From Lacrimispora amygdalina (GTDB taxonomy: Bacteria; Bacillota; Clostridia; Lachnospirales; Lachnospiraceae), in NCBI RefSeq assembly GCF_900205965.1, contig NZ_OAOF01000015.1, forward strand, positions 62,001 through 126,000: a DNA stretch of 64,000 nt, written 5' to 3'. Of the stretch, positions 43,571 through 51,739 are shown piece after piece. The translations under genes and the position numbers were made by a program. Below the pieces are notes generated by a model, which saw only the letters and a list, made by a program, of their open reading frames with translations, had not been told where the DNA came from and searched no databases. The first letter of the stretch is position 1, and the number at the start of each line of letters is the position of its first letter.

Positions 43571-44644
43571 TCAGCTCCTTTCATCCGTAGTACGAAGCAA
43601 AGCATTGATACCGTAATAGAGTGCTTTTTTTTCCACTCCGCTCATCTCTGGTTTCTGAAGTGCCTGAATAAAAAAACCGATCATGTCACTGGGGTGTTCG
43701 GCAAAGAGAGCGGAAAAATTATACTGTGGTTCTGATTCATCAATCATTTCAAGAATCTTAAACCGGGTAGAAAGCATGTCTAAATCAAATGTAATATCCG
43801 GATCCCTCATGCCTCGTATGCGGAACCGATAGATATTCTCTATGCCCCGGTTCTGGATTTCCTGTGTAATTTTCATAGCAAGTTCTGTATTGGTGGTGGC
43901 TGGGGTGACATTGACTGCAAGAGAGATGTACTGAAGCTTTGCGAGAGGAATGAATTTCAGGGAGGTTACCATACGGGTTACCTCGTTGATCTCCCCAACC
44001 ATCATGCCGTGGTGTCCTGATTCTGTCTTATCCAGGGGTTCTGGAGAACCTGCAAAAGCCATACGGTTTTCAATAAGAATCTCAGGGCGGTGGATGTGTC
44101 CCATGGCGATGTAAGAAAAGTCCAGGCTCGACATGGCGCCTTTATCAAAGGGGATATGGTTGGCATCTCCTCCGTGGCCTAAAAGAACATGAATTCTACC
44201 GTTATTAGGTACCTTTAAGTGGTCAAGACGATTTTCCGGTATCTCTACAGAGTGATAACTGAAACCATAGACCTCTGTATTAATTTCCTTAAAATAAACG
44301 CTTTCCAGCTCTTCTCCCATGAGATAAGTTACATTCGGTGCCCATGTAAAACTTAAAAGAGCAGAGTTATTCCGAATGCGGTCATGGTTTCCGGCTATAA
44401 TGACCACACGAACACCCGGAATGGTTGAAAATAAATAATTAATCTCTTTTAAATCTCTGGCAAGGGGCTGTCGGTGGAAGAGATCACCGGAAATAAAAAG
44501 ACAGTCGGCTTCCATAGTCTTCGCCTGATTCACAGCCTTTGCGAATGTATCTTTAATGTCCTGGTAGCGCTCCCGGCTCCAGGGCTTATCACTGTCGGGG
44601 CTCATACCCCAGTGTACATCTGCAATATGTATAAATTTCATCAC
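43571..44644 (-). CDS. SbcD/YhaO-like metallophosphoesterase nuclease
   Basis: A 357-residue DNA repair exonuclease with the phosphoesterase motifs FIHIADVHWG (4-13), LFISGDLFHR (about 48-57), IIAGNHDR (about 82-89), LLGHGG (about 153) and YIAMGHIH (about 177). It is the partner of the SbcC-like ATPase, whose ATG follows its stop by two bases. Such pairs process hairpins and blocked ends (Mre11/Rad50 type). Confidence 0.88.
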   Translation of the reverse strand: MMKFIHIADVHWGMSPDSDKPWSRERYQDIKDTFAKAVNQAKTMEADCLFISGDLFHRQPLARDLKEINYLFSTIPGVRVVIIAGNHDRIRNNSALLSFTWAPNVTYLMGEELESVYFKEINTEVYGFSYHSVEIPENRLDHLKVPNNGRIHVLLGHGGDANHIPFDKGAMSSLDFSYIAMGHIHRPEILIENRMAFAGSPEPLDKTESGHHGMMVGEINEVTRMVTSLKFIPLAKLQYISLAVNVTPATTNTELAMKITQEIQNRGIENIYRFRIRGMRDPDITFDLDMLSTRFKILEMIDESEPQYNFSALFAEHPSDMIGFFIQALQKPEMSGVEKKALYYGINALLRTTDERS

Positions 44645-44765
44645 TCAATACCTCACTGGTACAGCACTGTATGAAGGAATCAGATGTTTGCTGTACGTAT
44701 CCTCTTTCATAGACTTGGAACCACATATAAAAGAAATTCATAATTCCCTCTATATATGGTTCCTG

Positions 44766-44801
44766 TATAAAGAGGCTGTCTGGTTGATTGGCAGCAGCCT
44801 C
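44766..44801 (-). terminator. Terminator of asnS
   Basis: Minus-strand stem GAGGCTG/CAGCCTC followed by TTTATAC, seven bases after the asnS stop. The loop is 16 bases, so moderate strength. The remaining gap to 44644 shows nothing else clear. Confidence 0.5.
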
Positions 44802-44807
44802 AGCGGC

Positions 44808-46199
44808 CTATAGTTCGCAGTTGTTAACGGTTCTTGGGAATGGAACCACATCACGGATATTGGCCATACCGGTTAAATACATAACACAGCGCTCAAAACC
44901 AAGTCCGAATCCCGCATGTCGGGTGGAACCGTATTTTCTTAAGTCAAGGTAGAAATCATAATCCTCTTTTTTCAGGCCCAGCTCGTCCATACGTGCTGTA
45001 AGCTTGTCTAAATTGTCTTCTCTCTGGCTACCGCCGATAATCTCACCGATACCGGGAACCAGGCAGTCTACGGCAGCAACGGTCTTATTGTCCGGGTTCA
45101 TTTTCATGTAAAATGCTTTGATTTCCTTTGGATAATCCGTGACAAATACCGGCTTTTTAAATAGCTGTTCTGTTAAATAACGTTCATGCTCTGTCTGTAA
45201 GTCACAGCCCCAGAATACTTTATAGTCAAATTCTTCATTGTGTTTTTCTAATAGTTCAACTGCTTCCGTATAGGTCACATGGGCGAATTCAGAATTCAAT
45301 ACATGGTTCAGCCTGTTTAACAGTTCCTTGTCCACAAACTGGTTAAAGAAGTTCATCTCTTCGGGAGCATGCTCCAGAACATAACGAATCACATATTTCA
45401 GCATGGATTCTGCCAGTTCCATATCATCCTGCAGATCTGCAAATGCCATCTCAGGCTCAATCATCCAGAATTCTGCAGCGTGCCGGGTTGTATTGGAATT
45501 TTCTGCACGGAAGGTAGGACCAAAGGTATAAACGTTTCGAAAAGCCATGGCATATGTTTCTGCATTCAGCTGTCCGCTTACGGTTAAATTGGTAGGCTTT
45601 CCGAAGAAATCCTGAGTAAAGTCTACCGTTCCTTCTTTGGTCATAGGAATATTCTTTAAGTCCATAGTTGTTACCTGGAACATCTCTCCTGCACCTTCAC
45701 AGTCACTGCCTGTGATGAGAGGAGTGTGTACATAAACGAAATCCCGTTCCTGAAAAAACTGATGGATGGCATAGGCGATGAGAGAACGCACCCGGAAAAC
45801 TGCCTGAAACGTATTCGTCCTTGGACGCAGATGTGATATAGTTCTTAAATATTCAAAGGAATGGCGCTTTTTCTGAAGGGGATAATCCGGGGCAGAGGAA
45901 CCTTCAATGTCGATTTTTGCGGCCTGAATTTCAAACGGCTGTTTGGCTTCCGGTGTCGGAACCAGGGTTCCGGTGACGATAATTGCAGCACCAACATTCA
46001 GCTTGGATATATCTGAAAAGTTTTCCATAGAATCATGATAAACGACCTGAAGTGTTTCAAAATAGCTGCCGTCATTTAACACGATGAATCCGAAGGTTTT
46101 GGAATCCCTTAAGCTTCTTACCCAGCCTCCGATTGATATCTCTTTATTAAGAAAAACATCTTTGTCTCTATATATTTGTCTTACTGTGGTTAAATCCAT
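44808..46199 (-). CDS. asnS: Asparaginyl-tRNA synthetase
   Basis: A 463-residue class IIb aminoacyl-tRNA synthetase. The N-terminal OB-fold anticodon domain includes GGWVRSLRDSKTFGFIVLND (about 24-43). Motif 2 is FRAENSNTTRHAAEFW (about 230-245) and motif 3 is GFGLGFERCVMYLTG near 438-452. The Asn-type identity is supported by the absence of a long Asp-type insertion and by the Asn-family motif. It charges tRNA-Asn. Confidence 0.95.
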   Translation of the reverse strand: MDLTTVRQIYRDKDVFLNKEISIGGWVRSLRDSKTFGFIVLNDGSYFETLQVVYHDSMENFSDISKLNVGAAIIVTGTLVPTPEAKQPFEIQAAKIDIEGSSAPDYPLQKKRHSFEYLRTISHLRPRTNTFQAVFRVRSLIAYAIHQFFQERDFVYVHTPLITGSDCEGAGEMFQVTTMDLKNIPMTKEGTVDFTQDFFGKPTNLTVSGQLNAETYAMAFRNVYTFGPTFRAENSNTTRHAAEFWMIEPEMAFADLQDDMELAESMLKYVIRYVLEHAPEEMNFFNQFVDKELLNRLNHVLNSEFAHVTYTEAVELLEKHNEEFDYKVFWGCDLQTEHERYLTEQLFKKPVFVTDYPKEIKAFYMKMNPDNKTVAAVDCLVPGIGEIIGGSQREDNLDKLTARMDELGLKKEDYDFYLDLRKYGSTRHAGFGLGFERCVMYLTGMANIRDVVPFPRTVNNCEL

Positions 46200-46237
46200 A
46201 ATGGCTTCTCCTTTTACATGTTCGCATACTTAATAAG

Positions 46238-46266
46238 ATTATACTGTATTTCCGGCCTTGATTCAA
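46238..46266 (-). promoter_or_regulatory. Sigma-A promoter of asnS
   Basis: Minus strand TTGAAT, 17 bases, TATAAT. The leader is only about 30 bases, so there is no room for a T-box. Confidence 0.8.
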
Positions 46267-46379
46267 GGGGGATGGGGGGCAAAAACTACTGATAAATGCT
46301 AAAATGTAAAAGAAAAGACAAAAGCATGAAAAATGTCGGAAAATGCACAAAAAAATAACACAATAATTCAAAAATTTGT

Positions 46380-46408
46380 TCACTATTCTACGAATGTATG
46401 TTATAATG
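46380..46408 (+). promoter_or_regulatory. Promoter of the glgC-glgD-spoVG genes
   Basis: TTCACT, 17 bases, TATAAT, about 37 bases before the glgC start. Confidence 0.65.
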
Positions 46409-46444
46409 CTAGTACAATAAATATCAACAGCAAGAGGTGATAAC

Positions 46445-47719
46445 GTGATTAAAAAAGAGATGATTGCCATGCTTCTTGCAGGCGGTCAGGGCAGCCGGTT
46501 AGGTGTTCTGACCCAGAAGGTGGCAAAACCCGCAGTATCATTTGGTGGAAAATATCGTATTATCGATTTTCCGCTCAGCAATTGCATTAACTCAGGAGTC
46601 GATACAGTAGGGGTCCTGACTCAGTATCAGCCATTACGTTTAAACACTCATATCGGGATAGGTATTCCATGGGACTTAGACCGTAACGTTGGTGGTGTCA
46701 CGATTCTGCCTCCCTATGAAAGAAGCAAGGGAAGTGACTGGTATACCGGTACAGCCAATGCCATCTATCAGAACCTGGAGTATATGGAGACCTATAACCC
46801 GGATTATGTTATTATCCTTTCAGGGGATCATATTTATAAGATGGATTATGAGGTAATGCTTGAGTATCATAAAGCCAATAATGCTGATATCACTATTGCT
46901 GCCATGCCAGTTCCTATTGAAGAAGCCAGCCGATTTGGAATTCTGATCACCGATGAGAATAACAGGATTACAGAATTTGAGGAGAAGCCGGCGAACCCCA
47001 GAAGCAATCTTGCTTCCATGGGTATCTACATATTCAGCTGGAAGGTTTTAAAGGAAGCCTTAATCCGTATGTCTGATGTTCCAGGCTGTGACTTTGGCAA
47101 ACATATCATACCTTACTGTTTTGAGTCCGGAAACAGGGTGTTTGCCTATGAGTATAACGGCTACTGGAAAGACGTAGGTACCTTAAGTTCATACTGGGAA
47201 GCAAATATGGAACTGATTGATATCATTCCTGAGTTTAATCTTTATGAAGAGTATTGGAAGATTTATACGAAGAGTGATATTATTCCGCCTCAGTATGTAG
47301 CAGGAGAGGCGGTCATTGACCGGAGCATCATCGGAGAAGGAACTGAAATCTGGGGAGAGGTTCATAATTCCGTAATTGGTGCCGGTGTAGTAATTAAATC
47401 AGGAGCTGTAGTTGAAGATTCCATTATTATGAGGGAATGTACAATTGGGGAGAACACCAGGATCCGGAAAGCGATCATTGCTGAGAATGTTATTGTCGGC
47501 GCAGATTGTGAACTGGGAACAGGTGAATTTGCGCCCAGCAAATACGATCCCAAGGTTTATCAGTCCGATCTGGTGACCGTTGGGGAAAATTCTATCATAC
47601 CAGACAATGTTAAGGTGGGTAAGAACACAGCAATTGTTGGTGAGACCAGACCGGAGGATTATCCGGACGGAGAGCTGACAGGCGGTGACTACATCATAAA
47701 GGCAGGTGGTATGAGATGA
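46445..47719 (+). CDS. glgC: Glucose-1-phosphate adenylyltransferase, catalytic subunit
   Basis: A 424-residue ADP-glucose pyrophosphorylase. The nucleotide-binding AMLLAGGQGSRLGVLT (about 8-23) and FEEKPANPRS, a substrate loop, are intact, and the C-terminal left-handed beta helix provides subunit contacts. It makes ADP-glucose from glucose 1-phosphate and ATP for glycogen synthesis. GTG start behind AAGAGGTGA. It overlaps glgD by four bases; GlgC and GlgD form a hetero-oligomer in Firmicutes. Confidence 0.94.
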   Translation: MIKKEMIAMLLAGGQGSRLGVLTQKVAKPAVSFGGKYRIIDFPLSNCINSGVDTVGVLTQYQPLRLNTHIGIGIPWDLDRNVGGVTILPPYERSKGSDWYTGTANAIYQNLEYMETYNPDYVIILSGDHIYKMDYEVMLEYHKANNADITIAAMPVPIEEASRFGILITDENNRITEFEEKPANPRSNLASMGIYIFSWKVLKEALIRMSDVPGCDFGKHIIPYCFESGNRVFAYEYNGYWKDVGTLSSYWEANMELIDIIPEFNLYEEYWKIYTKSDIIPPQYVAGEAVIDRSIIGEGTEIWGEVHNSVIGAGVVIKSGAVVEDSIIMRECTIGENTRIRKAIIAENVIVGADCELGTGEFAPSKYDPKVYQSDLVTVGENSIIPDNVKVGKNTAIVGETRPEDYPDGELTGGDYIIKAGGMR

Positions 47720-48837
47720 GAGCAATAGGAATTGTATTAGCAGGCGGTAACAGCAAAAGAATGAGAGAACTTTCCAATAAGCGGGCCATTGCCGCTATGC
47801 CCATTGCAGGGAATTACCGGAGCATCGATTTTGCGCTCAGTAATATGACAAATTCTCATATACAGAATGTGGCGGTTCTGACCCAGTACAATTCCAGATC
47901 TCTTCATTTGCATTTAAGTTCCTCAAAATGGTGGGATTTTGGAAGAAAGCAGGGAGGCTTGTTTGTATTTACTCCCACAATTACAGCAGAAAGCAGTGAC
48001 TGGTACAGGGGAACAGCCGATGCCCTTTATCAGAATCTGATATTCTTAAAAAACAGTCATGAGCCTTATGTGGTTATCGCAGCTGGGGATGGAATCTATA
48101 AGCTGGATTATGGAAAAGTCCTGGAATATCATATTGAAAAGAAGGCTGATATTACCGTTGTCTGCACAGAACTTCCGGCAGGGGAAGACACCACCCGCTT
48201 TGGAATTGTGAAGACCAATGACGACGGAAGAATCACAGAATTTGAGGAAAAACCAATGGTTGCTTCCTCCAATACAGTTTCCTGCGGGATTTATGTAATC
48301 CGCAGACGTCAGCTGATTGAGTTAATTGAACGGTGTGCCATGGAAGACCGGTATGATTTTGTCAGCGACATACTGATCCGCTATAGGAATTTAAAAAGAA
48401 TATATGCCTACCGAATGAATACATACTGGAGAAATATTGCATCTGTGGAGTCTTATTATAAAACCAATATGGACTTTTTAAAACCGGAGGTCAGGGATTA
48501 TTTCTTCCGGCAGTATCCGGATGTTTATTCGAAAATTGACGATCTGCCACCGGCAAAGTACAATCCCGGTGCTGCTGTGAAAAACAGCCTGATATCCAGC
48601 GGCAGTATCGTAAATGGAGTGGTAGAAAGCTCTGTTTTATTTAAAAAGGCATATATCGGTAACAACTGTGTCATCAGGAACTCCATCATTTTAAATGATG
48701 TTTATATAGGGGACAATACAGTGATAGAAAACTGTATCGTGGAAAGCCGGGATACGATTCGGGCCAACACCACCTATATAGGAACGCCAGACAATGTAAA
48801 AATTGTCATAGAAAAAAACGAGAGATACACATTATAG
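47716..48837 (+). CDS. glgD: Glucose-1-phosphate adenylyltransferase, GlgD subunit
   Basis: A 373-residue paralogue of GlgC with a shorter N-terminal catalytic motif (VLAGGNSKRMRELSN) in which the usual GxGxRL pattern is altered, consistent with a regulatory subunit. The C-terminal beta helix is kept. It starts inside the end of glgC (ATGA). Confidence 0.92.
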   Translation: MRAIGIVLAGGNSKRMRELSNKRAIAAMPIAGNYRSIDFALSNMTNSHIQNVAVLTQYNSRSLHLHLSSSKWWDFGRKQGGLFVFTPTITAESSDWYRGTADALYQNLIFLKNSHEPYVVIAAGDGIYKLDYGKVLEYHIEKKADITVVCTELPAGEDTTRFGIVKTNDDGRITEFEEKPMVASSNTVSCGIYVIRRRQLIELIERCAMEDRYDFVSDILIRYRNLKRIYAYRMNTYWRNIASVESYYKTNMDFLKPEVRDYFFRQYPDVYSKIDDLPPAKYNPGAAVKNSLISSGSIVNGVVESSVLFKKAYIGNNCVIRNSIILNDVYIGDNTVIENCIVESRDTIRANTTYIGTPDNVKIVIEKNERYTL

Positions 48838-48863
48838 GAAATGTGACGGGAAGGGGCTTTAAC

Positions 48864-49151
48864 ATGCAGATTACAGACGTAAGAGTTAGACGCATCGAAA
48901 AAGAGGGTAAGATGAAAGCGATTGTATCCATAACATTGGACAATGAATTTGTGATTCATGATATTAAGGTAATTGAAGGAGAAAAAGGCTTGTTTATTGC
49001 CATGCCAAGCCGCAAGGCTGCAGACGGGGAATACCGGGATATTGCACATCCCATTAATTCCGGAACCCGGGATATGATCCAGAGAGTGATTTTAGATAAG
49101 TATGAGACTACAGCTCTTGAGATGCCGGAAGTCGCAGCAGCACTTGCTTAA
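48864..49151 (+). CDS. spoVG: Septation protein SpoVG
   Basis: A 95-residue protein; the start is ATG 48864 (MQITDVRVRRIEKEG) with AAGGGG eight bases before. VSITLDNEFVIHDIKVIEG and FIAMPSRK are the SpoVG signature. It is a small nucleic-acid-binding regulator of sporulation, division and virulence-type genes. It follows glgD by 26 bases. Confidence 0.96.
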   Translation: MQITDVRVRRIEKEGKMKAIVSITLDNEFVIHDIKVIEGEKGLFIAMPSRKAADGEYRDIAHPINSGTRDMIQRVILDKYETTALEMPEVAAALA

Positions 49152-49170
49152 GTAACTATAGACGTTTGGT

Positions 49171-49197
49171 CCGCAGCCCACCGGCTGCGGATTTTTT
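49171..49197 (+). terminator. Intrinsic terminator after spoVG
   Basis: Stem CCGCAGCC/GGCTGCGG, 8 bp, loop CACC, then ATTTTTT. Confidence 0.93.
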
Positions 49198-49222
49198 CAT
49201 GCTGAATAAATAAAAAACAGGA

Positions 49223-49251
49223 TTTACACAAGACATCCTGTAAACTATAAT
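49223..49251 (+). promoter_or_regulatory. Promoter of ddh
   Basis: TTTACA, 17 bases, TATAAT, about 35 bases before the gene. Confidence 0.75.
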
Positions 49252-49285
49252 AGAAAGTAATAATTTTGGGAAAGGCAGATGAATT

Positions 49286-50272
49286 ATGACAATTAAAATA
49301 GGAATCTTAGGCTATGGTAATCTTGGAAAAGGAGTGGAATGTGCTATCCGTCATAATCAGGATATGGAACTTTCAGCAGTATTTACCAGAAGAGATCCTG
49401 AATCGATCCGTATTCTTACACCTGAAGTTAACGTTTATCCAGTCGAAGATGCTATTTCAATGAAAGATATGATTGACGTTCTGATACTGTGTGGGGGAAG
49501 TGCGCTGGATCTTCCGGAGCAGACACCCAGGTTTGCCAGATATTTTAACGTGGTGGACAGCTTTGATACCCATGCAAAGATTCAGGAACATTATGAAAGG
49601 GTAGATGCAGAGGCCAGAAAAGGGAACAAAACAGGGATTATATCCGTAGGCTGGGATCCGGGAATGTTTTCTTTAAACCGCCTGTATGCAGGAGCTATAT
49701 TACCAGGTGGTCATGATTACACATTCTGGGGTAAGGGCGTCAGCCAGGGACATTCCGATGCCATACGTAAGATTGAAGGTGTAAAAGACGCAAGACAGTA
49801 CACGATTCCGGTAAAAGAGGCTATGGAGGCAGTGAGAAGCGGAAAGAATCCGGAACTCACCACCAGACAAAAGCATACCCGTGAGTGTTTTGTAGTATTA
49901 GCGGAAGGTGCGGATCAGGAAAAGATAAGACATGAGATTGTGACCATGCCCAATTATTTTTCAGATTATGATACAGAGGTTCACTTTATCAGTGAAGATG
50001 AACTGATGCGCGATCACAAGGGCATTCCACACGGCGGATCAGTTATAAGGACTGGAAGAACCGGCTGGGAAGATGAGAACAGTCATGTGATCGAGTACGG
50101 TTTAAGACTTGACTCAAATCCGGAATTTACCGCGTCTGTACTGATCGCGTATGCCCGGGCCGCATATCGGTTCAATATAGAAGGGAAGAACGGGTGCAAA
50201 ACGGTATTTGATATCCCGCCATCATATTTAAGCATATTAAGCAGTGAAGATCTGCGCAGACAGCTGCTATAG
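49286..50272 (+). CDS. ddh: meso-Diaminopimelate D-dehydrogenase
   Basis: A 328-residue NADPH-dependent enzyme that interconverts meso-DAP and tetrahydrodipicolinate, giving a one-step route for lysine and cell-wall DAP. The N-terminal ILGYGNLGKGVE (about 6-17) binds NADPH, followed by SVGWDPGMFSLNR near 120-132 and FWGKGVSQGHSDAIR near 150-164, which carry substrate residues. Length fits the family. Confidence 0.94.
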   Translation: MTIKIGILGYGNLGKGVECAIRHNQDMELSAVFTRRDPESIRILTPEVNVYPVEDAISMKDMIDVLILCGGSALDLPEQTPRFARYFNVVDSFDTHAKIQEHYERVDAEARKGNKTGIISVGWDPGMFSLNRLYAGAILPGGHDYTFWGKGVSQGHSDAIRKIEGVKDARQYTIPVKEAMEAVRSGKNPELTTRQKHTRECFVVLAEGADQEKIRHEIVTMPNYFSDYDTEVHFISEDELMRDHKGIPHGGSVIRTGRTGWEDENSHVIEYGLRLDSNPEFTASVLIAYARAAYRFNIEGKNGCKTVFDIPPSYLSILSSEDLRRQLL

Positions 50273-50293
50273 ACAACAACAGGAGGATACGAA

Positions 50294-50704
50294 ATGCCAG
50301 TGAAGAAGGAAATGGTTTTATACTACTGCCCGGAAAAGGAAGGTCAGAAAGGGAATAATACCAGGGTTGCCAGGTTAAAAGCAGTTCTGGTCCAGATGGG
50401 AATCCGCATTAAGAATATTTCCCCGGATCAGACGAACCTGACGATTGGTTATCTGGCGGGATTTGAGGGTTTTGAGGAACAGCCTGCAGGCAGATGTCCG
50501 GTCGTTGAGGAAGAGATTCTGGTTATGAAGAATTTTTCCAGCAGGCGGATTGATGAACTACTGATGAATTTAAAGCGGTCAGGAGTATCCAAGATAGCAT
50601 TAAAGGCTGTAATAACAGATACCAACTCAAAATGGAGTTTTTACGATTTGTATCAGGAGCTTAAAAAAGAGCATGAGACTATGTCTGGCAAAGAAGAGTC
50701 ATGA
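50294..50704 (+). CDS. DUF3783-domain protein
   Basis: A 136-residue protein with the DUF3783 arrangement: an N-terminal strand with YYCPEKEG and the middle VEEEILVMKNFSSRRIDELL (about 75-94), then KIALKAVITDTNSKW. The function of the family is unknown. It is the second gene after ddh, with AGGAGGATACGAA as its ribosome site. Confidence 0.7.
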   Translation: MPVKKEMVLYYCPEKEGQKGNNTRVARLKAVLVQMGIRIKNISPDQTNLTIGYLAGFEGFEEQPAGRCPVVEEEILVMKNFSSRRIDELLMNLKRSGVSKIALKAVITDTNSKWSFYDLYQELKKEHETMSGKEES

Positions 50705-50815
50705 AACGGATTATAACGTATTATCCAAAGCCCTATTATCTTCGGATGACTGTGGGCTACCTTTCCAACCGTCAGTCAGATATTATGAAATGGTTATGGC
50801 ACAATATGACTCATA

Positions 50816-50851
50816 GAAAGGGAACGGACGATTTAATGTCCATTCCCTTTC
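50816..50851. terminator. Bidirectional terminator between the DUF3783 gene and the phosphotransferase gene
   Basis: Stem GAAAGGGAACGGAC/GTCCATTCCCTTTC, 14 positions with one mismatch. It separates convergent transcription units. Confidence 0.7.
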
Positions 50852-50860
50852 TACCCCAAG

Positions 50861-51610
50861 TTATTGATAATCACATACTCCGGCCCACTTATTCAGAAGC
50901 TCCGCTTCCTCCGGCCTTTTTTTGGAAAGCTGGGCAGCTGCCACAATGGGAAGCCAGGACTGAACATACTTTTTAGCAGTTCCCGTTTTCTTACAGAACA
51001 GGTTCATATACATATCCGCCTTATTCTGATCCTGGATACAGAACAGCAGATAAGTTCTTGCAACGTCTGCACTGGCATTACCCTGAGTGGCATGTACCCA
51101 GTCCAGAACATACATGGTTCCATCGCTCTTTACAATAATATTGGAGGGGTTAAAATCGCCATGGCAGAGCTTGGTGTGTTTTGGCATGCTGTCTAACTGT
51201 GTGCGCATGTCATATCGGGTTACGTCACCAAGTTCATCAATATCCTGAATCTGTTTGGATATCTTATCCTTGAGTTTGTTTAAATGGGGACAACGCTTAG
51301 ACATGACATTCAGATGAAGATCTACCATCTGCTCCATATATTCCGGCAGTTTCTCCGGATTCTCATCCATGAGCTGCTGGAGGGTCTTGCCTTCTATAAA
51401 ATCAAAGGTAATGGACCACTTGTTTTCAAAAACACCGACTTCCAGTACTCGTGGAACATGAATACCGCCGATTTCTTCTACTCTGGCGCTGATGAGTGCT
51501 TCGTTTAAAACTTCAGCCTTTGGAAATTCAGCGTTAAAAACTTTAATTGCCTTTTCACCATCATGAAAGACCTTTTTTGTTGCTGTTGTAGCGATTAATT
51601 CTGCTGCCAT
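50861..51610 (-). CDS. APH-family phosphotransferase-like protein
   Basis: A 249-residue protein; start at ATG 51610 behind AAGGAGAGG. Kinase-like features: FDFIEGKTLQQLM near 83, CHGDFNPSNIIV with the catalytic aspartate near 149, and YVLDWVHATQG near 165, which holds the metal aspartate. The fold is that of aminoglycoside or choline kinases, but the substrate is unknown. Stand-alone, convergent with the DUF3783 gene. Confidence 0.75.
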   Translation of the reverse strand: MAAELIATTATKKVFHDGEKAIKVFNAEFPKAEVLNEALISARVEEIGGIHVPRVLEVGVFENKWSITFDFIEGKTLQQLMDENPEKLPEYMEQMVDLHLNVMSKRCPHLNKLKDKISKQIQDIDELGDVTRYDMRTQLDSMPKHTKLCHGDFNPSNIIVKSDGTMYVLDWVHATQGNASADVARTYLLFCIQDQNKADMYMNLFCKKTGTAKKYVQSWLPIVAAAQLSKKRPEEAELLNKWAGVCDYQ

Positions 51611-51739
51611 ATGAACCTCTCCTTCCATCTCTGAGTCTAGCATATTAAGTAATTTTATACTTATATTTTACTACTAAATAACGAAAAAGTATAGTGATTT
51701 ATAGAAAAATATATAAAAAATAACCAAATAATTTGCAAA

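Noticed and set aside
46200..46330. T-box leader controlling asnS.
   Set aside because: The promoter leaves a leader of only about 30 bases, too short for a T-box.
50701..50976. A 91-residue plus-strand frame after the DUF3783 gene.
   Set aside because: A bidirectional terminator (50816-50851) cuts through it and its end is antisense to the phosphotransferase gene.
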